DNA of 64,000 nt. Source: Phallusia mammillata. Taxonomy: Eukaryota > Chordata > Ascidiacea > Phlebobranchia > Ascidiidae. The notes below the pieces were generated by a model. That model was not told where the DNA came from. It did not search any database and was given only the letters and a program-made list of their open reading frames with translations. Each line of letters begins with the position of its first letter. Positions within the stretch are counted from its first letter, which is position 1. The DNA is taken from the NCBI GenBank assembly GCA_003260075.1, contig QLIY01000236.1:62001-126000 (forward strand). The letters are read 5' to 3'. The translations under genes and the position numbers were made by a program. Below are positions 50,556 through 62,822 of this stretch, piece after piece.

Positions 50556-50838
50556 CAGTGGATCTCAACCTCATACTTACAAGCCTGTTTAAATGGGTTG
50601 CCCAAGAAAAAGGGGTATTCCTTCTTGACTCATATTTCTGAAACCAGCGAGGTTAGCAATTTTTATAGAATGTACAAGACATGAGTTTCACCCAAAAACC
50701 AGGGCTGATTAATTGGGTCAGTTGAGTTGGAATTGTTGATCTGACTTCAATTAAGTATGCGCGAAATCTACTCGCGTATCTTATGAAAAGCTCGAGGATA
50801 CCACTAGCGGTACGAATACCACGGGTTGAGAACCACTG
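50556..50838. mobile_element. hAT MITE, 283 bp
   Basis: Ends CAGTGGATCTCAACCTC and GGGTTGAGAACCACTG; target duplication CTTTAGTG (50548-50555) and ATTTAGTG (50839-50846), 7 of 8 matching. Confidence 0.85.
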
Positions 50839-50872
50839 ATTTAGTGCGATATAAACCACTGGCAGCGCTAGA

Positions 50873-51074
50873 GATTAAACGCACACCCGACTTTTGTCGT
50901 CAGGTCCTGTGACATGATCTACATTCTACAAGCTGTTTGAGTTCTAAAAAAATATTTTGTGGGGCATCTCTTGGGGGGGGGGATAAACGCACACCCGAAT
51001 TTTGTCGTCAGGTCCTGTGACATGATCTACAAGCTGTTTGAGTTCTAAAAAAATATTTTGTGGGGCATCTCTTT
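50873..51074. repeat. G-run junction
   Basis: Copies 50873-50972 and 50983-51074, ten G between (50973-50982). Confidence 0.9.
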
Positions 51075-51200
51075 CTTACTGCATGCTGGTTAGAAATCCA
51101 TGGTTCAAAGCACCTGATCTGCCCATTTCTTCCCGGCACTTGTTCGTTTGTGGAGGCGGTGAGATTTTGATATTTGTTAACAACTGTTTTTCACAACAAG

Positions 51201-51692
51201 CCTGCATCAGATGGCAGTTATCCTTTTGGGACTTTCGCAACATGTTTCACAATATGAAAAATTCCCTTGTTTTTAGACAAAGAAACGAAAAACGCATTTT
51301 GTATTTTTACTAATAGTCCAAATCATATTGGCTAGCACAAAAAAACTGCCGTAGGATTTGGTCCTTTCAGATCAGCGAATCGGGACGAAAATAGTGCGAT
51401 CCTGCCATCGATCTCCCGAAAGCAGGGGAGGAGATGCTCGGGGGGGGGGGGGCCTGCATCAGATGGCAGTTATCCTTTTGGGACTTTCACAACATGTTTC
51501 ACAATATGAAAAATTACCTTGTTTTTAGACAAAGAAACGAAAAACGCATTTTGTATTTTTTACTAATAGTCCAAATCATATTGGCTAGCACAAAAAAACT
51601 GCGGTAGGATTTGGTCCTTTCAGATCAGCGAATCGGGACGAAAAAGTGCGATCCTGCCATCGATCTCCCGAAAGCAGGGGAGGAGATGCTCG
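51201..51692. repeat. G-run junction
   Basis: Copies 51201-51439 and 51453-51692, thirteen G between (51440-51452); nearly identical. Confidence 0.9.
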
Positions 51693-52621
51693 ATGGTAAA
51701 TCTCGGACCACCATTCCAATGTCACCAATTACTGTCCTCGGGACATTCGAATTTGTCTATTGGATCGCAGGAAACGTTCCGGGGAACCGCTACGCTGTTT
51801 CCGTTTAAGCGTATTTCACTTGTGCACCAGAACCTGCGGTTTTAACCACTGTTATGTGCAACCGACTGTACTTGGCTAGACTTGACTTCATTTGATGGTG
51901 AATTTAGCTGGAGTTTAATTAAACAAGATTAATATTTTAACATCCATGTGATTAGTTGTTACTTTTTTACCTATACCAGCGCTTGTTGTATGTGCTTACT
52001 AAATGGCCAGGTAAAGTCGCGGATATGTTTCTAATTTGGTTCACAATAAAAGGAACAACAAAGAAAACACAGCAAAAACGTTCACACTATCATTGTACAC
52101 TTCGGGCTTGCAATAAATCTATGTCACTGCACAGCATGGAAAATGACTCGCAACAAATGATAAATGTTTTGTGACATTGTGCACCTCGGAATAGCAAAGC
52201 TGCAGCATTCCTATGCTAAACTCAAATGCTCGCGTACACTTAAAGTGGTACTTAAGTGTGTTTACTTGCGGACGACACTGTCAATTTTCGCAACACTCAA
52301 GTGGCTGCAATTACATAGCGCCCAAAAAAAGCCGGACGTTTGGAATTCGCCAATAAAACCACCCTATTGAACAACTTGCGCAGTCAGATGAGGTTAAAGC
52401 CAGGTCTTCGAATGCCAGCAAAGACCCAATTGTGACGACACAGAACGTGGTACTCAGTTGTGTGAATTGCATTTACAGCTGTGCTGCATGCCTGATTACA
52501 AGTTAAGCGTAGCCGATCATAGCTAAATGGTCTCCAAAGTAGCTGGGCCCTGGAGGTGAGAAAAGTCGCAGACATGAATGTGTATATCCACTGTGAATTG
52601 ACAGCACACAGTGTCGGGGAT

Positions 52622-52797
52622 AATCAGTCACGGGGATAATCAGTCAGATTTCGTACAGAATTTTTTTTTCAGATTTGTAGATTGTTTGATTGTTTTAACT
52701 TGGTTTGGGGGGGGGGGGTGTCATGGATGATCAGTCAGATTTCGTACAGATTTTTTTTTCAGATTTGTAGATTGTTTGATTGTTTTAACTTGGTTTG
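52622..52797. repeat. G-run junction
   Basis: Copies 52622-52706 and 52719-52797, twelve G between (52707-52718). Confidence 0.9.
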
Positions 52798-53861
52798 AAA
52801 AAGCTTTTGCATCAGATAATACTATTTGTTAGCTGAATCACACGATATAAAACCAGAATGCGAAGCATGTGTTCAGATGTAATCATACTCCGAACGTAAA
52901 TAAAAGTGCATGTGCTGTTTATGGATGAAGCAATGGGGTAATTGCAGTCATTAGTGTTTACAGACAGTCGGCAAGTTAAATGACAAGCGCATTTAGATGT
53001 TGTCAATGCAAAGGTAGCAATGCATGGGCAGTGTCAAGAATGGGTAGCAGTTTTTAATGTGCTGCTGGTTAAAGTTTTCTGTAGGTTTTAAAAATTTCTA
53101 GTTTACAGTCAAACGACAGACCTTGTTTGGTATTACTTAGTATTGTACTGTGTCTGCCGGTAAAATGTTGAACGAACGGGCAGCGACTACAACAAATAGC
53201 CTTACACGCTTGGGTAAACTCATTGTGTCGTCACACAGTCAGTCGCGGGATCCATCATTCGTCACAACTCAATTCGTCGGCGAACATTGCACACAAAAAT
53301 TGGCTCAGTCGAGGGTAGGCGATCGAAATGTCGCTGGGATAGCTACTATCACTGTTATCACAACAAACAATATACGGCGCGTAAGACGACCGTTATTGTT
53401 GTCAGTGTGTTTAACTTAGATGCGTAACTGCTGATTTTTGGGCGATACAGGTCTCAGGTAAATACGTTTGCCCTGCTTTTTTCTTACGTGGTGATTTTTG
53501 TCGCTGTCCGAATGAAATGATATACTACGACGCGGCAACAAGAGGCGTGCAGTATTTACGGCGCTTCTACAGCGAAGACTATATGTTAGTCAAGGAATTT
53601 CGGATCAATTGTAGTTTCATTAAAAACTGAGTTGTCGGTCGTCAGGGTTTAGAAGTCCATGTTTGATGTTGCGGGAGAGGTAATACTTGCATGCTCGGCG
53701 GCGACCAATTTCTAACATTAAATATTTCATGAGAGCGGGTATAGGTTTTGTCGGAAATGAATTCAGGCTGCAGAATTAAGGCTTGCATCTTGTTATCCTT
53801 TTGTCGTAACAGCTTGCACAGCAATAATTGTTGTTGCACAGAATGGTTGTGTCTTTTGTAT

Positions 53862-54149
53862 TCAGTTTAGAAACGTACATTTTTGAACTACTTGAAGGCG
53901 CCAGCATTGAGCATCCAAAATCCCAGAGCGTCTAATCGATTTCCGCCACAAACTTGCGTTCGATTGGTTGCATTTTATTATCTTTCGTAGATCCCGAATG
54001 CGACTCTTCGATTTAAACTTATTGATCGAGAAAATTCGATTTGAAACTCCTCCTAAAGTGTAGTCACAGTCCAAGGCCACAAATATTAGTAAGTTAGTGA
54101 AACAGGCGTACCAGAACGTTGGGTTTAGCTGCTTTAATAGTAACCACAT
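53862..54149 (-). CDS. Candidate small secreted protein or first exon, 95 codons
   Basis: ATG at 54149 with a purine at -3. Opens MWLLLKQLNPTFWYACFTNL then LIFVALDC, a hydrophobic signal-peptide-like stretch, followed by a basic region (NKFKSKSRIRDLRK), two sequons (NQS, NAS), a dibasic RR and three more Cys. A TATA box lies 68 bp upstream. A donor-like GTACGT near the 3' end (about 53878) means it could continue in another exon. The architecture would suit a peptide precursor or growth factor, but no family is recognised. Confidence 0.4.
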   Translation of the reverse strand: MWLLLKQLNPTFWYACFTNLLIFVALDCDYTLGGVSNRIFSINKFKSKSRIRDLRKIIKCNQSNASLWRKSIRRSGILDAQCWRLQVVQKCTFLN

Positions 54150-54216
54150 AACTTGCTATTAGGAATGCAATTTTGGCACAAGGTTCAACGAAAAACTCTC
54201 TTTAACGATTGGCGAG

Positions 54217-54224
54217 TATTTATA
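54217..54224 (-). promoter_or_regulatory. TATA box of the small secreted protein
   Basis: TATAAATA on the minus strand, 68 bp before the ATG at 54149, with CCAAT just downstream. Confidence 0.45.
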
Positions 54225-54403
54225 GCTTAAAGCGTGTCGATTTTGTGGCATCTGACTCACTAGGGTCATTTCGCTGTCAAATTGCCATGAAAACAGGATG
54301 GGCCTCCATTATAATGACCGGTGAGGTTTACAGTTGACTTAGTGAAGCCCGCTTAGCGATTTGTTAGAAAAACAGAGATCCTATTTGAGACATTTGCAAA
54401 ATT

Positions 54404-54916
54404 GAATTATGCATTTATTAAAATAAGGGTGAAATGAAGCTATTTTGATCAAACCAGGGTACAGCATAATGAAACGTACTGTGGGTGGTTGAGCTATTTT
54501 AAACATTGTTTAGTAGTTCTAATAGAGTTGACAGCATTAACGTTTGCTTTGCTTGCTTTTGCGACATCTAATTCAAAGTTGTCATTTGTTTAGACTTGCA
54601 AGGTTGAACAAAAAACCCCAATAAAATTTCGCTTCGTGCAGTCATTTACAATATTCATAGGGGGGGGGGAATTATGTATCTATTTAAATAAGGTTAAAGC
54701 TATTTTGAAACCAGGGTACAGCATAATGAAACGCAATGTGGGTGGTTGAGCTATTTTAAACGTTGTTTAGTAGTTTTAATAGAGTTGACAGCATTAACGT
54801 TTGCTTTGCTTGCTTTTGCGACAGCTAATTCAAAGTTGTCATTTGTTTAGACTTGCAAGGTTGAACAGAAAACCCCAATAAAATTTCGCTTCGTGCAGTC
54901 ATTTACAATATTCATA
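54404..54916. repeat. G-run junction
   Basis: Copies 54404-54659 and 54670-54916, ten G between (54660-54669). Confidence 0.9.
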
Positions 54917-55621
54917 CCATAGCAACGCGACATAATTTAATGCCACTGGGCAGGACACAACATCTCTGTACCCGTGCCTATACCCTGATACCAAGCGCCA
55001 AACTGAATTACTTTTCAGCATTCAAGGCGTTCGCTTGCAACAGCAAACACCTGGTTGACAGATTCTCAAAACAAGGCACCACTCTTGAGCAAGCAAAGGG
55101 CGCTTTAATAAAACACGGGTCACTTACGCCGCGATCCCACGTCAAGCTGAAGACGCGTCAGCTTGGGGACTCGTACATCGCGGGCAGGACAATACGCAAT
55201 CATGCAGCCATGTAAGACGAATATTGACTTTGGCTAAAGGGCGATACACGAAAACCGACCTGTGGTCTTTCCGTGCGACCGATATTGTTTGAACAAATCT
55301 CAGTCGCTCGCCAAAATCATTTTGTTTGCTTAAAGCCTCTTCCCGGAGATAAGCTGAAATGTTGGGTCCCACTAATACCACTGTCCCACATACAAGTGGT
55401 CAATAAAAGCATCTCCTCCTGCGCAGGAGATCGGTGATAACGAGGCCTTCGTAAATGTAATTTTCCGACGTTTACCACCTTTGTGTGTTCTAGCTGATAA
55501 TGTTGACTATTTAAAAGCATTTTTATGGATTGCCTTTGTTAAAATGTTGTTACGATTTTTGGGCTTTAATAATATTCCCAATACTGTAATGTGTGTAAAG
55601 CGTTGCAAAAATTTGCTACGT

Positions 55622-55883
55622 GAACCAGTAACGGTATTGAAACGTTTCATAATGGCAATCTTATAGTGATAATTTTTATTTTTTTTGAACAAAGTAAGTT
55701 TGGAAGCAAAATCTTGATTGGGTTTCACAAGTGTAAATATGTTTTAGGGGGGGGGGGACCAGTAACGGTATATTGAAACGTTCGATCATGGCGATCTTAT
55801 AGTGATAACGTTTATATTTTTTGAACAAAGTAAATTTGGAAGCAAAATCTTGATTGGGTTTCACAAGTGTAAATATGTTTTAG
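55622..55883. repeat. G-run junction
   Basis: Copies 55622-55746 and 55758-55883, eleven G between (55747-55757). Confidence 0.9.
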
Positions 55884-56671
55884 TCAGTTAGTAAGGCATT
55901 CTAACTCATGCTGAGTTACAAAATTGCCTGAATCACCAAAAAAACGTATAGGCCTACTGAAAAACATTCACGTCTAAGACTGATTGAAAACCTAAAGAAA
56001 TGTTGTGGGTTTTCAAGTGCACACTGTCACTTTTTCTGTATACAACAACCCACGTATTATTGTTGTTACGCACGACGACACGTTATTATGAAACGAGCCA
56101 GCGACCATTGACTTGACCTTGGGCTGTGTTACGCGACAATTGTGACGTCACAATCGGAAATTGAATTGTTTTCGTCAGAGGCCTTTTGTGACGACGAATG
56201 AAGGTAGTTTTCGGAAAATGTTTTATGAGTCTGAAAAATAATAATGGTAAAATGCGAGTAACGAGTGTGGGTATTTTCACAAACTAAAAGTGTTAGTTTT
56301 GAACCGAAGAATGTAGTAATTCGGATTGAAATTGTATTATGTTCAGCGTGCAGGAAAGAAGTGACAACAAAATTATGATAAGATTCGAGAAAGAATGGTA
56401 ATTTGTTTTTGGTAGAACAGGAGATTTGGAAATACGAGGTTGGAATTTCATCCCTAAGTCTAGACATAAATTGTGCTGAAATAAAAATTGGACGGGAAAT
56501 GCTTCGGCACCTTTTGACGCTGCTTTGATGCTACTGTTCAGAACGGCGATTTAAAAGTTTACAGAGGGTCGTTTAAAATGGTTTAGTTGTCAGAATTCTC
56601 GCTGGAATGCATTTTCGTTCTTGGGTTTCATGCAAACACTCCTGCAAATCCAAAAACCAACAAACGTGGCT

Positions 56672-56869
56672 AGATTCCCAGAATGTGGACATTTTTGCAA
56701 ATCCGCATATAAACTTCTGCTACAACGTTCATGTCAATCTAAACCCGCAGGTGTCGTGGGGGGGGGGGGGGGGGGGGGGGGACTAGATTCCGAGAATGTG
56801 GACATTTTTGCAAACCCGCATTTAAACTTCTGCTACAACGTTCATGTCAATCTAAACCCGCAGGTGTCG
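56672..56869. repeat. G-run junction with 24 G
   Basis: Copies 56672-56757 and 56782-56869, 24 G between (56758-56781). Confidence 0.9.
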
Positions 56870-56895
56870 TTCAAACACACCAGATTAGTTCCTTA

Positions 56896-57180
56896 GTGCA
56901 CAAGTTTAACTTCGCCTTGACTTAGTGTGTGATGACTAAAGGTGACCGCAGCCTTTAAGGTTCACTGTTCTCGCACGGTTTGAGTCTACTTAGTCGCTCC
57001 CTTGTGTGTTGTGTCGAAACATTACTACTAGGGGGGGGGGGCAGTGCACAAGTTTAACTTCGCCTTTTACTTAGTGTGTGATGACTAAAGGTGACCACAG
57101 CCTTTAAGGTTCACTGTTCTCGCACGGTTTTGGTCTACTTAGTCGCTCCCTTGTGTGTTGTGTCGAAACATTACTACTAG
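56896..57180. repeat. G-run junction, last in the window
   Basis: Copies 56896-57030 and 57044-57180, eleven G between (57031-57041). Confidence 0.9.
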
Positions 57181-60100
57181 GGTTGTGTTTGTGTTCGCAA
57201 ATGCATTGACAGCTTCGTTGAAATTTTGCAATTGCTTTTTGGTAATAGGGAGTTAGAATACCAAGCTTTAACAAAATACCAAGTTTTGCATGTTTCTTAA
57301 CTCTTTTAAAATCAAAGGGCTGAAATTGATAAAAATCGCAATAGAAAGTACCCTACAGCATTAGTTTAAGCTTGCTACAGGTTTTTATGGGTAAATTTCC
57401 TTTGCAGTTTTGTTGTTTTGATGGGAAGTAATCTTTTGCTAAAAGTATTTAGTCTTCAACGACGATACAGTCTTCATAAAATTTTTAGATATTCGCAGCA
57501 AAGACGTTATTCGAGTATGATTAGCTATAAGGCACAAAACACGTGTATGGGTGTGGGTCTATTTACATTATGAGCCGAACCGCCATGCACTACTGACAGA
57601 CAATGAGTGAATTTTTGTTGTTGTTTTGTGTCTTTATACTCAGGACACTTATTTACAAAGTAGAGGTTTAGCGTCTTGCTTAAAGCCGTAAGACATCTCA
57701 CGGTAGTTGGTGCAGAATAGAAGGTGCATATACACAGCAGTGTGCAAAGGAATTCAGGTTTTTGGTCAGTGGGCCAGTGACGTTTAACGTTGAGGCTGTA
57801 GTGTAGAAAAGAAGTTTTTATTGATCCGCAATGTGCGCGTTTTGATTATGTGCGCAGATAAATAAAATATAATAATTCAATTTGTATCAAAACAATGTCC
57901 ACGAAGACGGTTTTGTTTGGTTACATTTTTCCACTTACTGTTGGCCCAGATCGAAATGTTTGGATTGAATTTTTCGAATTGGAACAGCAAGGTGATTAAA
58001 TAGTCAGTAAGTTTTTTTTAATAAATACAGTGAGAACAGTTAGAGAAGATTTAAAACACACATTAGTAGTTTGTTTAACCAGTTTCCCGCGTAAACTGGA
58101 ATTTATTCTGCTTGTTAACGTCGTTTAATGTTTTATTTGTTTCTGATCACCTAATATATACGTTTCAAAGTAGTTGATATTTTTAGGATTTCTGCTTTTA
58201 GTATGAAACATGCAGTTTGCTTTTCGAACTATTTTCGCAAAACTCAAACTTTGCAGAAAAAACTGTTTTTGTTTTCCTTGTTCGGGAAGTTTGCACTGTC
58301 AAAGCAATTCTAAATGGACAGCAACAAGTTAAGAGCGTTCGTAGATGTCACTGTTATTGGCTTCAAATGAACCGTGGGCGCCTTTCAGAAGGCACCATTG
58401 CACTGAAGCGGCGACACGGCCAGTGAAAATACGTGCGCAAAGCCGGAAAACTGCGCTAGTTTTCCTGCCGATAGATCTCAACTAAACAGTTTGGAAACCA
58501 ATTGTCTGGTTGATCGGGCCATTAACGTAAACGATTGCTACTGGTGGTTTTATTGATTGATGGTGATGCTTTTTATTGGTGGGATACGCTTTATTGCGTG
58601 TGTTTTATTGAACCAGGTATGGGGAATGCTATAGCACAGCTGGTAGTAAACGTTATTATGTCTGAACAACAATCTCCTGTAACCTCTTTACCATCTTCGA
58701 ATTGTCGTATATGCCTGTTGTAGCCACGACTTTTTGTCCAAATGTATTAAAGCATTATTCAGCAACGTATTGTAACGTATAAGCTGAAACACTCGTATCG
58801 TTTAATCGCAAACACCCACCTAATTGCTAAGCTTTGAATAATGTATATTTAATAAGGTCACAGAATAACGATAAGTGCTTAGTGCAACAGATGTGTTCAT
58901 GTTAGACAAGAAAGTGTCAATAGATGTACATCAATAGTCAACATGAGTTTTTCATAGCTGTCCATCGCAATCAATTACCGCATAACCGCCTGGTTGTAGC
59001 ATAGAAATTGCACAGCATAATTGCTTGGTGTTTTGAGCGCTTATGGTCAAGAGGCATAACCTGCGACACTCGCTCAAAAGTCGGTGACCCTTTAAGCAGG
59101 TTGGGTAAAAAATCAATGCAATACCAGGCCACGCGTAAAACAGTCGCGAAAACAATAGGCGGACAATCGGAGGGTGAAGGCAACAGCAACCCCGAACCTG
59201 GCCACCTGTCGCCCCCAACTTTATCCACCCGCCACCCTCCTCACTGTATAGTCGTGGGAAGGACATTTTTCTGCGCTGGTGCATTTACGTAAACAGGCTA
59301 CGGCTGCTTTGGGTCTTTTGTTCCCGTGCACCGGGTCCTTGGCGACAGTTTTTAGGAGGTTATATCCATTTTCAATTGGCCGGATCGGTAACATTTGGTG
59401 GTCGTGTCCCTTCTTCGTCGCTTGGAGCAGTTTGTAACCTTTGTGGAGCAGTTTAGGCGAGCGTTGTGCGGTTGGTGGTGAAGGAAGTTAAAGTGTTGGG
59501 TTTAGTTGTCAGCTTTAGTATGTCAGGTTAGAAGCTGCAGTGTTGTTGGATAATATTTGATGTGAAGCATTTTTTTGATAGTTGCTCTTTCAGTATTTAT
59601 TTGATAAGATATATAACAAACTTGTTTGGGTGAAAAATAAAACAGGTAGCGGGTTTTTCATTTGTTAAGCGTTTTGTGCCGTTATTTGTTACGTTGTTGG
59701 TTTACCCAAATATTAGTACACCAGAAATCGCATTTTTGTGCGTTAGATGCCACAAATTAAAAACATATATATGTGTAAATTTTAATGCCCACACACCTTA
59801 CTACAATAATATATTTTACATTAAAGATCGCTACTGCGATTTTAGGTCGTTGGCGCGATCAAATTGGAACGTATTGGAACGTATTTGAACGCGGCGAACC
59901 TATTTGACCAAGACATTTTCAGGGCACAATAGATCGCCAATTCGGGTTCATACAAATTTTGACCCGATCTCTCGAAATGCCTTTGTGACAAGACAATGGC
60001 GGTCGAGCTTTATTTCTGTGAGGTAGGAATTCGCTTGTCGGTTCCCTTGTCACGCAAAGTCCGCTACTTGGCTTTGCGGGTTCAAGTTGCGATCCTTGGT

Positions 60101-62822
60101 TTACCCCACGAACACCGCGAAACTGTTTGCGTTTAACGGTACTTTGACCGTGAATGAAGTTGATATGTTGACCTGCATTGTGTGCCTTGTTGTTGCGGCA
60201 AGACAGTAAAACACCTGTGGCGAAAAATTAGGGTAACTTTTAACGTTTAGGTGTGTTTAAATGTGTTTGTGGTTGTAGAGAGAAGCGGTAAAGTTTGTTG
60301 TTCATATCTGTGGTAAAACGTGTAGGTTTAGAATTTATAAAGACGATGATTATTTGATCGTGGTTGAAAGTTGATTGAAGCTAATTCAAGTTTCTAGCAT
60401 AAAAAGTTGTATCTAATTGAGTTTATCCAGAATCCAGAAGGGATACGTCGAAATTAAACAAACATACGGGGAATGCTTTAAAAACCGTATTCTAAAATGT
60501 GCAAAATATTCCTGATAAATATTAAATGGGTTGCAGGGTTTTGAAACTCAGTTTTACCCAAAATAGAACGACTACAACCGTTTCAGATAGCGGACAAACC
60601 GTTTCAATCTTAGGCGGGTTTCGTATTGATCTCGTCTAAAGCTCAGTAACCCATTACTGCCATGTACAGCTGTTTTCCGTAAATGTACCGCCCTCTCATG
60701 TGGTGCAGTTAAACGTTTTCAAACCGAACCACCAACATTAGGCAAGTGCTTGTGTGAACCATATCGACATTGAGTTTCCAATTACGGTCGGTTTACCTAA
60801 AAATCACACGCCCCAATAATGTGGAGTTCCACCAGGCGTGGCGGTGGGTTGCTGGTTAGCCGACAGCCGTTCAAGCGTGACCCGTTTAGAGTGTGAAAAT
60901 AGTGGTTTTCGTTGCAAGACACTGATAATGTGTTTTTCATCTATTCCACGTCGGTGCTATGTCCGACTAAGCCATTTTAACACAACGGTGTGTTTTAAAT
61001 GTGCTACTCTTATTACTCGGGTATTGACTTCTGGAGGTAATATATTTGCATTAAATTGAAAAACTTCTCAATCTCTGAAAATCAAATTACTACTACATGC
61101 GTTAAACGCCGTTTTATCTCAACATTACGTAACTTTAATCTGCACTAAAGCAAGTAACTTCTAAGTCCAACTTGAGAACAAAAAGGCCTAACCGCATGGT
61201 GGCAATAAAGATTAACAAGTTTTAAGAGCGTTTTTTATTACAGTTTTCAAAACATATGAAATAATTAAATTATCGCAAATTCTATCCATGTGGAATTCCC
61301 AACATTAGGTTTGTAGTAACACAAGAAAAACATTCCATCAAATTTTTTGTCCCCAAATCTTATTTGGTGTCACATCAAGAGATGCAACAGTGGCATTCGA
61401 TTTCCATTGTACGAGTTCGCCCCTAATCCCATGCACTTCAGCCTTTATCAAGTTACCCAGAAGCCACATTATAACATGCAGGGAGCCCGTAGTGTTTCCC
61501 ACGTAACAGTACACTCATTGTCTCGGTTTGTGACGTCAACAACATTCGATTGTGTGGTCGACCCCTGGGTGAGGACCCAATTGGGGGTTCGGTCAGGCGA
61601 GGTCGAATTCCGCCACGAAAACAACCCCAAATAGTGGGTGACTCGGTGAATTATTATCCGTAGTAGGCCAAGGAACAACACGTTTGAAACAGATATAGTA
61701 CTTATCGCGTCTGCAATCTTTCGGTCGTGTTTAAAAAGTTTAGTTAATCGATTGCCCGAAAATGGTTCGTGACGTTTCAGAGATGACGTCTTGCTGGGTC
61801 ATTTGTGTGTTAGTGGCCCCTATTTTTGACGTCATTGGGGATTTTTCGGGTTTGAGTCAATAACGATTGTTGACAAGTTTGAACTCCGAAATATATTTTT
61901 GCTACAAATTATGAAAATAACTTTTTGTAGTGTATTTTCGTGTTTCCTCAACTTTTCGTTTAAGGTTTTTTTTTCGTTTAAACAAGCAGATCATTGTAAA
62001 AATATATTGCACGAAAAAAAAGGTTGTAAAAGTATTGTTTGCAGCTTTCATCTTTCAAAACTATATAATAACACGGCAATAAGTAACCTTGAATTTATCA
62101 AAGCAAATAATTGTGTGAGTATCCTTTTACAATCTTCCACAACATGAACTTTCGCGTTGTACTATAATGCGTCAGACTTTGCTAATAGTCCTAATCTATG
62201 GTACCTACTTCACGCAATCGCCACTGTGTAAAATGTTTTAAACTTTAGGAGAAAGCTTCTGTGGTCGTAAACAGACTATCGCCGCTGCAGCCACGATGTT
62301 GTAACGTTAAACAAGAGTTCCGGTATTTTGAAAAAAATGTAACAACACTATTATCACGTTTAACATGGAAACCCGGTCGACTACAACTCATCACTGTGTG
62401 AATAAAAATAATAAACCTTAAATACAAATTTATTTCATAATGACCTTAAGGTGGATACGACGCAGGTTATGAGTAAAAAGTAAGAGTGTAAAACATAAAG
62501 CGCACAAAAAACGTGTCAATTATATTTACAAAGTTGTCTTATTTTTTTCAGGTACTTTTTTCTGTATAGGCATTTATGTGTGTTTTCCGTTTTGTCATTT
62601 ACTCCCTTAGTGGATTCAGTTTTGCTTTCACTGTCCGAAGCATGTAATCAAGTGTTCTATACTCATCCATCAATCAACCCGTGTAGTTGGTCGGACATCA
62701 AGTGCATACTTTACTGCGACAGGCCGACCCATCCAGTCGACTTGACCGATCGACGGCGCTTCAAAACAAACTACAAAAATTCCAAAACGCGCGACAAACC
62801 AGACGCGAGAGGAAGCGGCGCG

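Larger units (their letters stand above)
49469..53861. other. Intergenic, no gene seen
   Basis: Holds G-run duplications, a hAT MITE and the only C-run of this half (49856-49865). Open frames are short and unsupported. Confidence 0.55.
54225..62822. other. Intergenic, no gene supported
   Basis: G-run duplications up to 57.2 kb, none after that. The 59.0-59.3 kb stretch is GC-richer with overlapping open frames on the minus strand (58952-59284, real ATG), but no domain or promoter supports it. CRE-like TGACGTCA or GACGTC sites cluster at 61.5-61.9 kb, possibly part of the upstream region of the gene starting at 62823. Confidence 0.5.

Noticed and set aside
58952-59284. 110-codon minus-strand frame with a real ATG
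   Set aside because: Overlapping long frames on the same strand reflect local G+C; no domain, promoter or splice support.
61911-62147. Small Cys-containing ORF with a hydrophobic start
   Set aside because: AT-rich, Phe/Lys-biased composition typical of chance frames here; no TATA box or splice support.
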